NCBI GenBank assembly: GCA_018829565.1
Contig: JAHJTW010000299.1
Location: 1 to 45,958 of the forward strand
Direction of reading: 5' to 3'
DNA length: 45,958 bases
Source of the DNA: a bacterium
GTDB lineage: Bacteria > Krumholzibacteriota > Krumholzibacteriia > LZORAL124-64-63
The position numbers and the translations under genes were made by a program. Shown piece by piece: positions 17,696 through 25,888 of this stretch. The notes below the pieces were generated by a model. The model saw only the letters and a program-made list of their open reading frames with translations. It was not told where the DNA came from and searched no databases. The number at the start of each line of letters is the position of its first letter. Positions within the stretch are counted from its first letter, which is position 1.

Positions 17696-18750
17696 GGACC
17701 TTTTTCAAGGATTTCCCCGAGCGCAGGCTGCCCTGGCAGGTCTCCGCGGGGCCCGAGGCCGACGTCGTGCTGGCGACCTCCGCAGCCCTGGCCAGGAACC
17801 TGAGGGCCTTCCCCTTTCCGGGCAAGGCCTCGGAGGTCGAGCTGCGCACCATCCGGGGCGACCTGATCCGGCGCCTGGGCTCGCTGGAGCCCTTCGCCGA
17901 GGGCTGGCATCTCGACCTCGAGGGGTTGACCTCCAGCGAACGGCGCTGCCTGCAGGAGATGACCCAGCTCAGCTCCCGATCCGCGGCCGATCCCGTCGGG
18001 AAGGGGCTGGTGCTGGATGGGGAACTCGGCCTCTGTCTGGCCCTCAACGGGGACGATCATCTCGAGGCGGTGGCCACCCGCGCCGGCTGGGATCCCCGCG
18101 CCGCCCTGGACGACGTCCTGGACCTCGACGCCCGGTTCGAGCAACAGGTGGATTTCGCCTTCGACGCCGACCTGGGTTACCTGACGGCCTATCCCACCCG
18201 CGTGGGTACGGGATTGCGGTTGAGCGCGGCCGTTCACCTGCCCGGTCTGGTCATGGCCGACGAGATCCAGAAGCTGATCAACGCCCTGCGCCAGCTCCAG
18301 TTCACCATCCACGGCTTCCACGGCCCGGGCGCTCCCATCCGGGGCGCCCTCTTCCGGGTGGAGAACCTGATCACCCTCGGGCGGAGCGAGGCCGAGGTGC
18401 AGGAGGATTTTGCCACCCACGTGGGAAAAATCATCGCCTATGAACGGTCGGCCCGCCGCCAGCTGTTCGGTCGGGATTCCCTGGGGCTGGAGGACGTGGT
18501 CCGGCGCAGCCTCGCCATCCTGCAGGAGGCCCGGTTGATGAGCAGCCAGGAGGCGTTCGACCGGCTGTCCGACGTCCGGCTGGGGCTGAGCCTGGGGATC
18601 CTCGAGGGGATTTCCCCCGAAACCCTGAATCTCGCCCTCATACGCCAGCAATCCGCCCACCTGGACCGCCTGGCGGGAAAGGGGCTGCAGGGCAAGGACC
18701 GGCTGGCCGCCCGGGCCCGCCATCTCCGCGAATGGCTGGGGACGGCCTGA
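17692..18750 (+). CDS. mcsB: McsB-family phosphagen-kinase-fold protein, catalytic site degenerate
   Basis: By context and overall sequence this is McsB, the protein-arginine kinase that marks proteins for ClpCP. The 352-aa length and the fold motifs (VGTGLR, HLPGLVM, ITLGRSE, LSDVRLGLSLGILEGIS) agree with McsB. Catalytic positions do not. The ATP-binding SSRIR motif is ATSAA (28-32), NEEDHxR is NGDDHLE (119-125, Arg to Glu), and the active-site Cys is Tyr167 in LTAYPT. Arg207 of RGxxGEG is His and the following Glu is Pro212. Only the Arg of VGTGLR (R176) survives among the phosphate-binding arginines. The C-terminal pArg-pocket motif RDxxRA appears as RLAARA. Comparison is with Bacillus McsB recalled from memory. 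The frame is intact, so it is not a pseudogene. Likely a non-catalytic adaptor for ClpC. Confidence 0.88.
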   Translation: MRTFFKDFPERRLPWQVSAGPEADVVLATSAALARNLRAFPFPGKASEVELRTIRGDLIRRLGSLEPFAEGWHLDLEGLTSSERRCLQEMTQLSSRSAADPVGKGLVLDGELGLCLALNGDDHLEAVATRAGWDPRAALDDVLDLDARFEQQVDFAFDADLGYLTAYPTRVGTGLRLSAAVHLPGLVMADEIQKLINALRQLQFTIHGFHGPGAPIRGALFRVENLITLGRSEAEVQEDFATHVGKIIAYERSARRQLFGRDSLGLEDVVRRSLAILQEARLMSSQEAFDRLSDVRLGLSLGILEGISPETLNLALIRQQSAHLDRLAGKGLQGKDRLAARARHLREWLGTA

Positions 18751-18967
18751 TTTTCCGGCAAATTCCCATATTTCGGGTAAAGTCAACGGGTTCCCATGCG
18801 AAATACAGGAAAGGCTTACATGTCACGGGCGACCGGCCTGACGAATGGTAGCGCCTGCCGTCCCGCTCCAGTATATTTCTTGCTAACCGGTAGGATCGCC
18901 AACTGATCCTGCCCGGCTGCGTCGGGGAGGAACCCCGACCCGGACTTGCCATCGGAGGCTCTTGGGT
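18751..18967 (+). other. Intergenic leader of clpC, with 7-bp hairpin
   Basis: This 217-base stretch between mcsB and clpC holds no gene. GTCGGGG (18921-18927) pairs with CCCCGAC (18933-18939) around an AGGAA loop, 28 bases before the start codon, so it would lie in the 5' leader. A TATATT at 18872-18877 could be a -10 box, but no convincing -35 stands 16-18 bases before it. CCCATAT at 18765-18771 resembles a heat-shock -10 without a matching -35. A promoter here is likely because of the gap, but it is not proven by sequence. Confidence 0.45.
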
Positions 18968-21439
18968 ATGAATGACCGTTTCACGCAGCAAGTTCGCAAG
19001 GTCCTGTTCCTGGCCCGTGACGAAGCCGGCCGGTTGCAGCACGACTACATCGGCACCGAACACCTCCTGCTGGGGATCATCCGGGAGGGCGAGGGCGTGG
19101 CCGCCAACGTCCTGCGCCGGATGAACCTGGATTTCGAGCGGATCCAGAAGGCGGTCGAGGACTCCGTGACGGCTCCCATGGGACCGGTCAGCATCGGCGA
19201 GATCCCGTTCACCCCGCGGGCCAAGAAGGTCCTGGAGCTGTCCATCGACGAGGCCCGCCTGCACAACCACAACTACGTGGGCACCGAACACCTGCTGCTG
19301 GCCCTGATCCGCGAGGGCGAGGGCGTGGCCGCCAGGGTTCTGGCCGAGCTGGGCGCCGACCACGAGAGCGTCAAGCGCGAGGTCATGAAGGCCCTGGGTG
19401 GCTCCGAGAGCGAGGGCAAGCTCCTGGCCCGCGGCCGGACCGGCAAGAAGCCTCCCAAGAAGAAGGAAAATTCCATCCTGGACCAGTTCGGCCGCAACAT
19501 GACGGACATGGCCAAGGAGGGGAAGCTCGATCCGACCATCGGCCGCAGCCGCGAGATCGACCGGTGCATCCAGATCCTCAGCCGACGCAAGAAGAACAAT
19601 CCGGTGCTGATCGGCGAACCCGGCGTGGGCAAGACCGCCATCGTCGAGGGGTTCGCCACCAGGATCGTCGAGGGCAACGTGCCTGCCCTGCTGCGCGATA
19701 AGGAGATCTTCACCCTCGATCTGGCCAGCGTGGTGGCGGGCACCAAGTACCGCGGCCAGTTCGAGGAACGTCTCAAGCAGATCATGGCGGAGATCCGGGA
19801 GAATCCCGACGTCATCCTGTTCATCGACGAGCTCCACACCATCGTGGGGGCAGGGGGCGCCGAGGGCGCCATCGACGCCAGCAACATGCTCAAGCCGGCT
19901 CTGAGCCGCGGCGAGATCCAGTGCGTGGGCGCCACCACCATGGACGAGTACCGCAAGTTCATCGAGAAGGACGGCGCCCTGGAGCGCCGCTTCCAGCCGG
20001 TCACCGTCAATCCGCCCTCCGAGGAGGAGACCGTCGAGATCCTCTTCGGCCTCAAGGACAAGTACGAATCCCATCACAAGGTCAAGTACGACGAGGAGGC
20101 CATCAAGGCCGCGGTCTACCTCTCGAACCGCTACATCTCGGGCCGTTCGCTGCCGGACAAGGCCATCGACATCATCGACGAGGCCGGCAGCCGGGCCCGC
20201 CTGAGCATGGCCGTGGTCCCGCCCGACCTGCACGACATCGAGAAGCGCATCGAGGACGTCATCACCGAGAAGGAATCGGCCATCCAGGCCCAGGAATTCG
20301 AGAAGGCCGCCGCGTTCCGCGACGAGGAGAAGGAGCTGAAGAAGAAGCTCGTGGACCTCAAGCGGAACTGGAGCACCGACGCCGAGGAGCCTCAGGCCCT
20401 GGTGACCCCCAAGCTCATCTGCACCGTCATCGCCGACATCACCGGCATCCCGGTGACCGAGGTGGAGGAGGAGGAGACGGACAAGCTGCTCCGCATGGAG
20501 GAGGAGCTGGGCAAGTGGGTCATCGGTCAGGACCAGGCCCTGACCGCGGTTTCCAAGTGCATCCGGCGGAACCGGGCGGGTCTGCGGGACCCCCGGCGGC
20601 CCATCGGCTCGTTCATCTTCCTGGGCCCCAGCGGCGTGGGCAAGACCGAGGTCGCCCGCCGCCTCACCGAGTTCCTGTTCGGGGACCAGTCCGCCCTCGT
20701 GAGGGTCGACATGTCCGAGTACATGGAGAAGCATTCGGTCAGCCGGCTGGTCGGTGCGCCCCCGGGCTACGTCGGCTACGACGAGGGCGGCATGCTGACC
20801 GAGAAGGTCCGCCGCAAGCCCTACTCGGTGATCCTGCTGGACGAGATCGAGAAGGCGCATCCCGACGTGTACAACATCCTGCTGCAGGTGCTCGACGACG
20901 GGCAGCTCACCGACAGCTTCGGCCGCACGGTGGACTTCCGCAACGCGGTGCTGATCATGACCAGCAACGTGGGCAGCCGCAAGACCCACTCCATCCGGGG
21001 CGTCGGTTTCGGCTCCGACGAGGCCGATCAGAACAAGCAGCGGGTCCAGGGCAACATCGACATGGACCTGCGCAAGACCTTCAGTCCCGAGTTCCTCAAC
21101 CGGATCGACGAGATCATCACCTTCAACGCCCTGGACAAGGCCGACATCACCAGGATCGTCGACATCCTGCTGGCGGACGTCAGCCACCGGCTGCGCAACC
21201 TGGGGATCGAGTTCGACTTCACCACCCCCTGCAAGGATTTCCTCTGCGACGTGGGCTACGATCCCCAGCTGGGCGCCCGCCCCCTGCGGCGCGCCATCCA
21301 GAAGCACGTGGAGGATCCGCTGAGCGAGAAGCTGCTGCGGGGGCAGATCAGCAGCAACAGCCGCCTGACCATCGGGCTGGATGGAGGCAAGCTGACCTTC
21401 GCCAGCGAACCGAAGGAGAAGGTGGACAGCCGCACCTGA
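18968..21439 (+). CDS. clpC: ATP-dependent Clp protease ATP-binding subunit ClpC
   Basis: Hsp100 unfoldase that feeds proteins to ClpP. The 823-aa product has the double N-domain repeat, each with GTEHLLL. E31 and E107 correspond to the Bacillus ClpC glutamates reported to dock phospho-arginine. AAA1 has GEPGVGKT near 216. The middle domain has a UVR-type helix (AIQAQEFEKAAAFRDEEKEL), which marks ClpC rather than ClpA or ClpB. AAA2 has GPSGVGKT near 552. ATG 18968 is preferred, with GGAGG nine bases upstream; a TTG at 18962 would be only three bases from it. It lies just downstream of mcsA-mcsB, as in Firmicutes (where ctsR leads), but no CtsR repressor is seen here. Confidence 0.95.
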   Translation: MNDRFTQQVRKVLFLARDEAGRLQHDYIGTEHLLLGIIREGEGVAANVLRRMNLDFERIQKAVEDSVTAPMGPVSIGEIPFTPRAKKVLELSIDEARLHNHNYVGTEHLLLALIREGEGVAARVLAELGADHESVKREVMKALGGSESEGKLLARGRTGKKPPKKKENSILDQFGRNMTDMAKEGKLDPTIGRSREIDRCIQILSRRKKNNPVLIGEPGVGKTAIVEGFATRIVEGNVPALLRDKEIFTLDLASVVAGTKYRGQFEERLKQIMAEIRENPDVILFIDELHTIVGAGGAEGAIDASNMLKPALSRGEIQCVGATTMDEYRKFIEKDGALERRFQPVTVNPPSEEETVEILFGLKDKYESHHKVKYDEEAIKAAVYLSNRYISGRSLPDKAIDIIDEAGSRARLSMAVVPPDLHDIEKRIEDVITEKESAIQAQEFEKAAAFRDEEKELKKKLVDLKRNWSTDAEEPQALVTPKLICTVIADITGIPVTEVEEEETDKLLRMEEELGKWVIGQDQALTAVSKCIRRNRAGLRDPRRPIGSFIFLGPSGVGKTEVARRLTEFLFGDQSALVRVDMSEYMEKHSVSRLVGAPPGYVGYDEGGMLTEKVRRKPYSVILLDEIEKAHPDVYNILLQVLDDGQLTDSFGRTVDFRNAVLIMTSNVGSRKTHSIRGVGFGSDEADQNKQRVQGNIDMDLRKTFSPEFLNRIDEIITFNALDKADITRIVDILLADVSHRLRNLGIEFDFTTPCKDFLCDVGYDPQLGARPLRRAIQKHVEDPLSEKLLRGQISSNSRLTIGLDGGKLTFASEPKEKVDSRT

Positions 21440-21456
21440 CCCGGGCCGGAGCATCG

Positions 21457-21483
21457 GGCCGGAACCGGTTCCCGGTTCCGGCC
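21457..21483. other. 12-bp inverted repeat after clpC
   Basis: Bases 21457-21468 pair perfectly with 21472-21483 around a 3-base loop, starting 17 bases after the clpC stop. No T-run follows, so it may stabilise the 3' end of the mRNA rather than terminate by itself. The better terminator is at 21608. Confidence 0.5.
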
Positions 21484-21607
21484 TGCCGCTCCGGGTCCCC
21501 CGCTATTAGCGCTTCCCAAATCCCCGTGTTTTGGCTATTTTTCCACCGAGACCGCCCGGATCGGGAACTTCACCCGACCGCCCGGGTTCAGGATCTCGTC
21601 GTTGTGA

Positions 21608-21633
21608 CCGGGCATCGGCCCGGCCTTCTTTTT
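21608..21633 (+). terminator. Probable intrinsic terminator between clpC and bamA
   Basis: CCGGGC (21608-21613) and GCCCGG (21618-21623) form a stem around ATCG, followed by CC then TTCTTTTT. It separates the clpC transcript from bamA. The rest of 21440-21726 holds no gene. A weak promoter-like pair, TTGTCG (21650) and GATAAC (21671) with a short 15-base spacer, could serve bamA. Confidence 0.65.
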
Positions 21634-21726
21634 CCGCCCGGATATCCCGTTGTCGCCGGTTGCGGGCGATGATAACCTGGGGCGGTTTTACACCCCACGA
21701 TCTCCAGCAGGGGGCCACGTCCCGGT

Positions 21727-24087
21727 ATGATTCGCGAAACCCGCGCCTTCCTGATCGGCATGCTGCTGCTCGCGGCCTGCCCCGCAACGGGGCAGGATAC
21801 CGTCACCGGGACCATCGGGGAGATCGAGGTCGTGGGCGCTCGTACCGTCGGGCCCCGCCAGGTCATTGCCTGGTCCGGTCTCGAGACCGGCAAGGAACTG
21901 ACCGCGGATCTGGTGGCCGTCGGCATCCGCAACCTCTTCCAGACCGGAAAGTTCAGCAACGCCTTCGTCTACGCGGAACAGGGCGAGGATGGTGTCAAGC
22001 TCATCATCAATCTCGAGGAGTTCCCGCGCCTGCGGACCATCGGATTCACGGGGAACGACAAGGTCAAGGAGAAGGACCTGCGGGAGGCCTATCCGGTCCA
22101 GGTCGGCCAGTTCGCCAATCCCGCCGTGATCCGCCGCGACCTGCAGCCCCTGCGCGACCTCTACTACGAGAAGGGCTACTTCAACGTGGCGATCGACGCC
22201 GATTCGGTGGTGGTCGACAGCAACAACCTCCAGGATCTCGTCATCCGGATCACCGAGGGCAAGAAGGTCAAGGTCAAGAGCATCCGGTTCGTGGGCGTCG
22301 AGCAACTGGACGAAGGCGGTCTGCGGGGCGCCATGAAGCAGGGAACCACCGGCTTCCTCAAGAGCGGGACCTTCAAGCGGCAGCAGTTCGAGGAGGACCG
22401 GGAGCGCATCGTCACCTACTGCCGGAACCAGGGTTTCCTCGACGCAGAGATCACGGACGTCGATCTCGATTTCCGGGAAAAGGAGGTGAGCCGGACCGAC
22501 GGGGAAGGGGACGAGGTGACCGTCCTGGTCGAGAACCGCGAGGAGCTCGACCTGGTGATCACCATCGATGAGGGCCCCCGGTACACCATCGGAGACATCC
22601 GCTGGGAGGGGAACACCGTCTTCGACGACCTGGCCATCGCCGACCAGATCTGGCTGGAGAAAGGCAAGGTCTTCAAGGAGGACGAGTATCTCGGCACTCT
22701 CGAGAACCTCCAGCAGATCTACGCCGACCGGGGCTACATCTACATCACGGTGGAACCCAAGCGGGACATCGTGGACCAGGTCGTGAACATCGACTTCCGG
22801 TTCAGCGAAGGCCAGCCCGCCAAGATCAACGACATCCGGATCAGCGGGAACACCAAGACCTACGACAACGTGATCCTGCGGGAGATGCGCATCTTCCCCG
22901 GCGACACGTTCAGCAACACGCGCATCCAGTCGACCATGCGGGACATCTTCCAGACGGGGTTCTTCGAGGACATCCAGCCGGACATCAAATCGGTCGAAAA
23001 CGGCGACGTGGACATGATCCTGCGGGTGAAGGAGAAACAGACCGGCCAGTTCATGTTCGGCATGGCCTACAGCGCCCAGACCAGCGCCAGCGGGTTCATC
23101 CAGGTGGCCGAGACCAACTTCCGGGGCAAGGGCCAGAACATCGGGGTGACCTGGCAGTTCGGCAGCCGGCAGCGCTACGTCGACCTGAGCTTCACCGAAC
23201 CCTGGTTCCGGGGCACGCCGACCCTCGTCGGGGCGGATCTGTTCGACCGCTACCAGTACAACTACGAGGACTTCTACGAGAGCCGCATCCGGGGATTCAG
23301 CCTGCGGCTGGGGCGGCGCATCCCCGGCACCCGGTTCAGCACCGCCGGTCTGCGCTACGAGCTGTCGGAGACCCGCCTCTCGAACTTCAGCGCCGGCTAC
23401 GTCAAGTACCTGGACGACCTCGAGCAGTTCGTCGGGGTCAGCGACGTTCCCTGGCAGCGCCTGGACAAGGTCGAATGGCCCCAGACCAAGAGCAGCGTCC
23501 GGTTGAGCCTGAACCGCAACTCGACGGACAGCCCGTTCTTCCCCACCCGGGGCTCCAAGACGAGCTACAGCTTCGAGGTCGCCGGGGGACCTTTCGGGGG
23601 CGAGGTCGAGTTCCAGGAACACATGCTGTCGCATTCCTACTACCAGAAGCTGCCCGGCAGCTTCGCCCTGCATCTGCGGGGATTCTTCGGGCTGATCCAC
23701 GGCCTGAGCTCCCCGGACGACATCCCGGACTGGGAGCGGTACCGCCTGGGCGGGAACCGGCGCTACCCCCTGCGGGGTTACAAGGATCTGGAGGTCGTTC
23801 CCCGGGGCAACCCCAGCTTCGTCGGCGGGCGCTACTTCACGATCTTCAACACCGAGATCCTGTATCCCTTGACCAACGCGGTCCAGCTGCTCACCTTCCT
23901 GGACATGGGCGACGTCTGGAACAGCTTCTCGGAGGCGGATCTCGCCCATCTCCGCAAGGGGGCGGGCTTCGGGCTGCGGGTCGAGGTCCCCATGATGGGA
24001 ACCATCGGCTTCGATTACGGTTACGGATTCGATCGGGAGGGCGGGGCCCGCTGGGAGCCCCACTTCACCGTCGGCAACTTCTTCTAG
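21727..24087 (+). CDS. bamA: Outer membrane protein assembly factor BamA
   Basis: Essential Omp85 protein that folds beta-barrels into the outer membrane. The 786-aa product has a signal peptide (FLIGMLLLAACPATG) that is probably cleaved by signal peptidase I after the AxA-like region. A Cys in that segment lacks a clear lipobox context. About five POTRA repeats span roughly 30-430 (repeated ...IxFxGN..., LYYEKGYFN, YADRGYIYI). A 16-strand barrel follows, with the conserved loop-6-like GGNRRYPLRGY. It ends GNFF with a terminal Phe, the C-terminal beta-signal. skp follows 60 bases on, as in many Gram-negatives. A BamD-like partner lies at 7523. Confidence 0.95.
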   Translation: MIRETRAFLIGMLLLAACPATGQDTVTGTIGEIEVVGARTVGPRQVIAWSGLETGKELTADLVAVGIRNLFQTGKFSNAFVYAEQGEDGVKLIINLEEFPRLRTIGFTGNDKVKEKDLREAYPVQVGQFANPAVIRRDLQPLRDLYYEKGYFNVAIDADSVVVDSNNLQDLVIRITEGKKVKVKSIRFVGVEQLDEGGLRGAMKQGTTGFLKSGTFKRQQFEEDRERIVTYCRNQGFLDAEITDVDLDFREKEVSRTDGEGDEVTVLVENREELDLVITIDEGPRYTIGDIRWEGNTVFDDLAIADQIWLEKGKVFKEDEYLGTLENLQQIYADRGYIYITVEPKRDIVDQVVNIDFRFSEGQPAKINDIRISGNTKTYDNVILREMRIFPGDTFSNTRIQSTMRDIFQTGFFEDIQPDIKSVENGDVDMILRVKEKQTGQFMFGMAYSAQTSASGFIQVAETNFRGKGQNIGVTWQFGSRQRYVDLSFTEPWFRGTPTLVGADLFDRYQYNYEDFYESRIRGFSLRLGRRIPGTRFSTAGLRYELSETRLSNFSAGYVKYLDDLEQFVGVSDVPWQRLDKVEWPQTKSSVRLSLNRNSTDSPFFPTRGSKTSYSFEVAGGPFGGEVEFQEHMLSHSYYQKLPGSFALHLRGFFGLIHGLSSPDDIPDWERYRLGGNRRYPLRGYKDLEVVPRGNPSFVGGRYFTIFNTEILYPLTNAVQLLTFLDMGDVWNSFSEADLAHLRKGAGFGLRVEVPMMGTIGFDYGYGFDREGGARWEPHFTVGNFF

Positions 24088-24103
24088 ACCCGGCATGGAA
24101 CAC

Positions 24104-24122
24104 CCGGGGCCCCGAGCCCCGG
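24104..24122. other. Small hairpin between bamA and skp
   Basis: CCGGGGC (24104-24110) and GCCCCGG (24116-24122) form a 7-bp stem with a CCCGA loop, without a T-run. It could tune the amount of skp relative to bamA, but may simply reflect high GC. Confidence 0.35.
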
Positions 24123-24147
24123 ATTGCGAAAGCGGAGGCGTCAAGAA

Positions 24148-24690
24148 ATGCGAAATCGCTTCAACCGGTCGACCGGCCCGGTCAAGCCGGCTCTCTTCCT
24201 GGTCCTGCTGGCCCTGCTGGCCGTCCCCGCCCTGGCTGCCGACCGGCCCCTGGCCGTCATCGATTCCCAGCGGATCGCCGAGGAATACGACGCGGCGCGG
24301 GACGCCCAGGAACAGTACCAGAAGTTCCTGCAGGACCTTCAGCGCGAGGTCGATGAGCGGGAAAAGGAACTCTCCGGCCTGTTCGAGGAGATCGAGAGCC
24401 AGAAGATGCTCCTGGGCCCGGACGCCCTCGCCACCAAGGAGCAGCAGTTCCAGAAGAAGCAGGCCGAGTACTTCACCTTCCGCGAGGGCGCCGACCAGCG
24501 GGCCGAGCAGGAGTACACCGCCAAGATCGGACCGATCCTGGACCAGATCAAGACGATCGTCGAAAGGATCGGCAAGGAAAAGGGTTACGGCCTGATCGTG
24601 GATTCGGCCGCCCTGTCCGTTCTCTACGTCGATCCGGACTTCGACCTGACCAACGAGGTGCTCGCCGCCCTGGCCAGAGGGGACGATTGA
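24148..24690 (+). CDS. skp: Periplasmic chaperone Skp/OmpH family
   Basis: Trimeric 'jellyfish' chaperone that escorts unfolded outer-membrane proteins to Bam. The 180-aa product has a signal peptide (PALFLVLLALLAVPALAA, cleavage after ALA). The start of the mature protein (LAVIDSQRIAEEYDAARDA) is followed by a long charged coiled coil (about 55-140, with QREVDEREKELSGLFEEIESQ). The C-terminus (KGYGLIVDSAALSVLYVDPDFDLT) is typical of OmpH. ATG 24148 is chosen over TTG 24124 because GGAGG lies nine bases before it. It follows bamA and precedes the lipid A genes, the common order in diderms. Confidence 0.92.
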   Translation: MRNRFNRSTGPVKPALFLVLLALLAVPALAADRPLAVIDSQRIAEEYDAARDAQEQYQKFLQDLQREVDEREKELSGLFEEIESQKMLLGPDALATKEQQFQKKQAEYFTFREGADQRAEQEYTAKIGPILDQIKTIVERIGKEKGYGLIVDSAALSVLYVDPDFDLTNEVLAALARGDD

Positions 24691-24691
24691 G

Positions 24692-24714
24692 CCCCTGTTT
24701 TTTGTTGACAGGGG
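24692..24714 (+). terminator. Hairpin after skp, overlapping a promoter
   Basis: CCCCTGT (24692-24698) pairs with ACAGGGG (24708-24714). The loop TTTTTGTTG carries the T-rich part, so it is not a canonical terminator. The right arm and loop overlap the TTGACA -35 box described next, so folding in readthrough RNA and promoter activity share the same bases. Confidence 0.4.
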
Positions 24715-24732
24715 GCGGATCGACCATGAAAT
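24705..24732 (+). promoter_or_regulatory. Sigma-70-type promoter for the lpxD operon
   Basis: A perfect -35 TTGACA (24705-24710), a 16-base spacer and a -10 TGAAAT (24727-24732, four of six) lie in an AT-rich patch unlike the surrounding GC-rich DNA. Transcription from about 24740 would give a leader of about 110 bases before lpxD. Confidence 0.65.
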
Positions 24733-24761
24733 TTAGCAAGCAATTGTTCCAGCAACGCTTA

Positions 24762-24820
24762 GCCCCCCATCAGACGGTGGGGGGCGGTTGCTTACCGGGG
24801 GGATGAGCCGTTTTCGGCTC
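24762..24820 (+). promoter_or_regulatory. Structured 5' leader of lpxD
   Basis: Two hairpins lie between the promoter and the lpxD start. GCCCCCCA (24762-24769) pairs with TGGGGGGC (24778-24785), 8 bp. GAGCCG (24805-24810) pairs with CGGCTC (24815-24820) around TTTT, and can be extended by GAT/ATC with one bulged C. I recognise no riboswitch class. It could be a regulatory leader or simple mRNA stabilisation. Confidence 0.45.
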
Positions 24821-24850
24821 CATCCGCCGTTGGGGTGCAGGTAGGTCGGC

Positions 24851-25882
24851 ATGCAAGGACGGACCCTCAGCCAGATCGCCCGGCTCCTGGGTGGGACGGT
24901 CAGCGGGGACGGGGATCTTGTGATCACCGGCCTGGCCGACCTGGAGGAGGCCGGTCCCGGAGACCTGACCTTCGTCGCCGAGGGGTCCTTTCTCGGCCGC
25001 CTGGCCGGGAGCTGCGCCGGCGCGGTGGTTCTCTGCGAGGGTATGCCTGCGGATCGTCCCGCCATCTTCGTGGCCGACGCGTACGCCGCCTTCGCCCGCC
25101 TGCTGGCCGAACGATTGCCCGACCCGGACCGATCCTTTCCACCGGGGGTCCACCCGACCGCGGTGATCGACAAGGATGCGGATGTGGGCGGGGCCCGGTC
25201 CATCGGTCCCTACTGCGTCATCGGACCGGGGGTGGCGCTCGGCCGGGATTGCCGCCTGGGGCCCCACGTGATCCTGGGCGCAGACGTGCGCCTGGGCGAC
25301 GGGTGCGTCCTTCACGGGCAGACCACCCTGAGGGAAGGCTGCATCCTGGGGGACAGGGTGGTGATCCACCCCGGCTGCGTCATCGGCAGCGACGGGTTCG
25401 GCTACAGGCCAGGTCCGACGGGCATGGTCAAGATCCCCCAGGTGGGGATCGTCCAGATCGAGGACGACGTGGAGATCGGCGCGGGCGTGACCATCGACCG
25501 GGCGACCGTCGGGAGGACCCGGATCGGAGCCGGATCGAAGATCGACAATCAGGTTCAAATCGGTCACAATGTCACCATCGGGCGGCACTGCGCCCTCAGC
25601 GCCCTGACCGGCATCGCGGGCAGCACGACCCTGGAGGACGGAATCGTCGTCGGCGGCCAGGCCGGCATCGGCGATCACCTGAGGATCGGGGCCGGCGCCA
25701 GGATCGGCGGGAAATCAGGCGTCTGGCGGGACGTGCCCCCGGGTGCGACCCTGTTCGGCTACCCGGCTCTCGACATCAAGGAAACCTTCAGGATCACCGG
25801 CGCGATGCGTCAGTTGCCGGACCTGATCAAGCGATTCAGGCGCCTGGAAAAACGAGTCCAGGCCTCGTCCGAGGAGGAGTAG
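24851..25882 (+). CDS. lpxD: UDP-3-O-acylglucosamine N-acyltransferase LpxD
   Basis: Adds the second (N-linked) hydroxyacyl chain in lipid A synthesis, using acyl-ACP. The 343-aa product has the LpxD N-terminal uridine-binding domain ([16 protein letters not shown]). It then has a left-handed beta-helix of hexapeptide repeats from about 100 to 300. The active-site His context is [19 protein letters not shown] is a family marker, and a C-terminal helical extension closes it. It opens the lipid A operon and is six bases ahead of lpxC-fabZ. Confidence 0.94.
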   Translation: MQGRTLSQIARLLGGTVSGDGDLVITGLADLEEAGPGDLTFVAEGSFLGRLAGSCAGAVVLCEGMPADRPAIFVADAYAAFARLLAERLPDPDRSFPPGVHPTAVIDKDADVGGARSIGPYCVIGPGVALGRDCRLGPHVILGADVRLGDGCVLHGQTTLREGCILGDRVVIHPGCVIGSDGFGYRPGPTGMVKIPQVGIVQIEDDVEIGAGVTIDRATVGRTRIGAGSKIDNQVQIGHNVTIGRHCALSALTGIAGSTTLEDGIVVGGQAGIGDHLRIGAGARIGGKSGVWRDVPPGATLFGYPALDIKETFRITGAMRQLPDLIKRFRRLEKRVQASSEEE

Positions 25883-25888
25883 GAGCCC

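Noticed and set aside
18765-18771. CCCATAT upstream of clpC as a heat-shock sigma -10
   Set aside because: No CTTGAA-like -35 lies at 13-17 bases upstream. The match alone is too short.
24726-24806. 26-codon open frame (starts MKFSKQLF) upstream of lpxD, considered as a leader peptide
   Set aside because: Its ATG overlaps the predicted -10 box, so it would not be in the transcript from that promoter. It has no clear ribosome site at proper spacing and no regulatory codon run.
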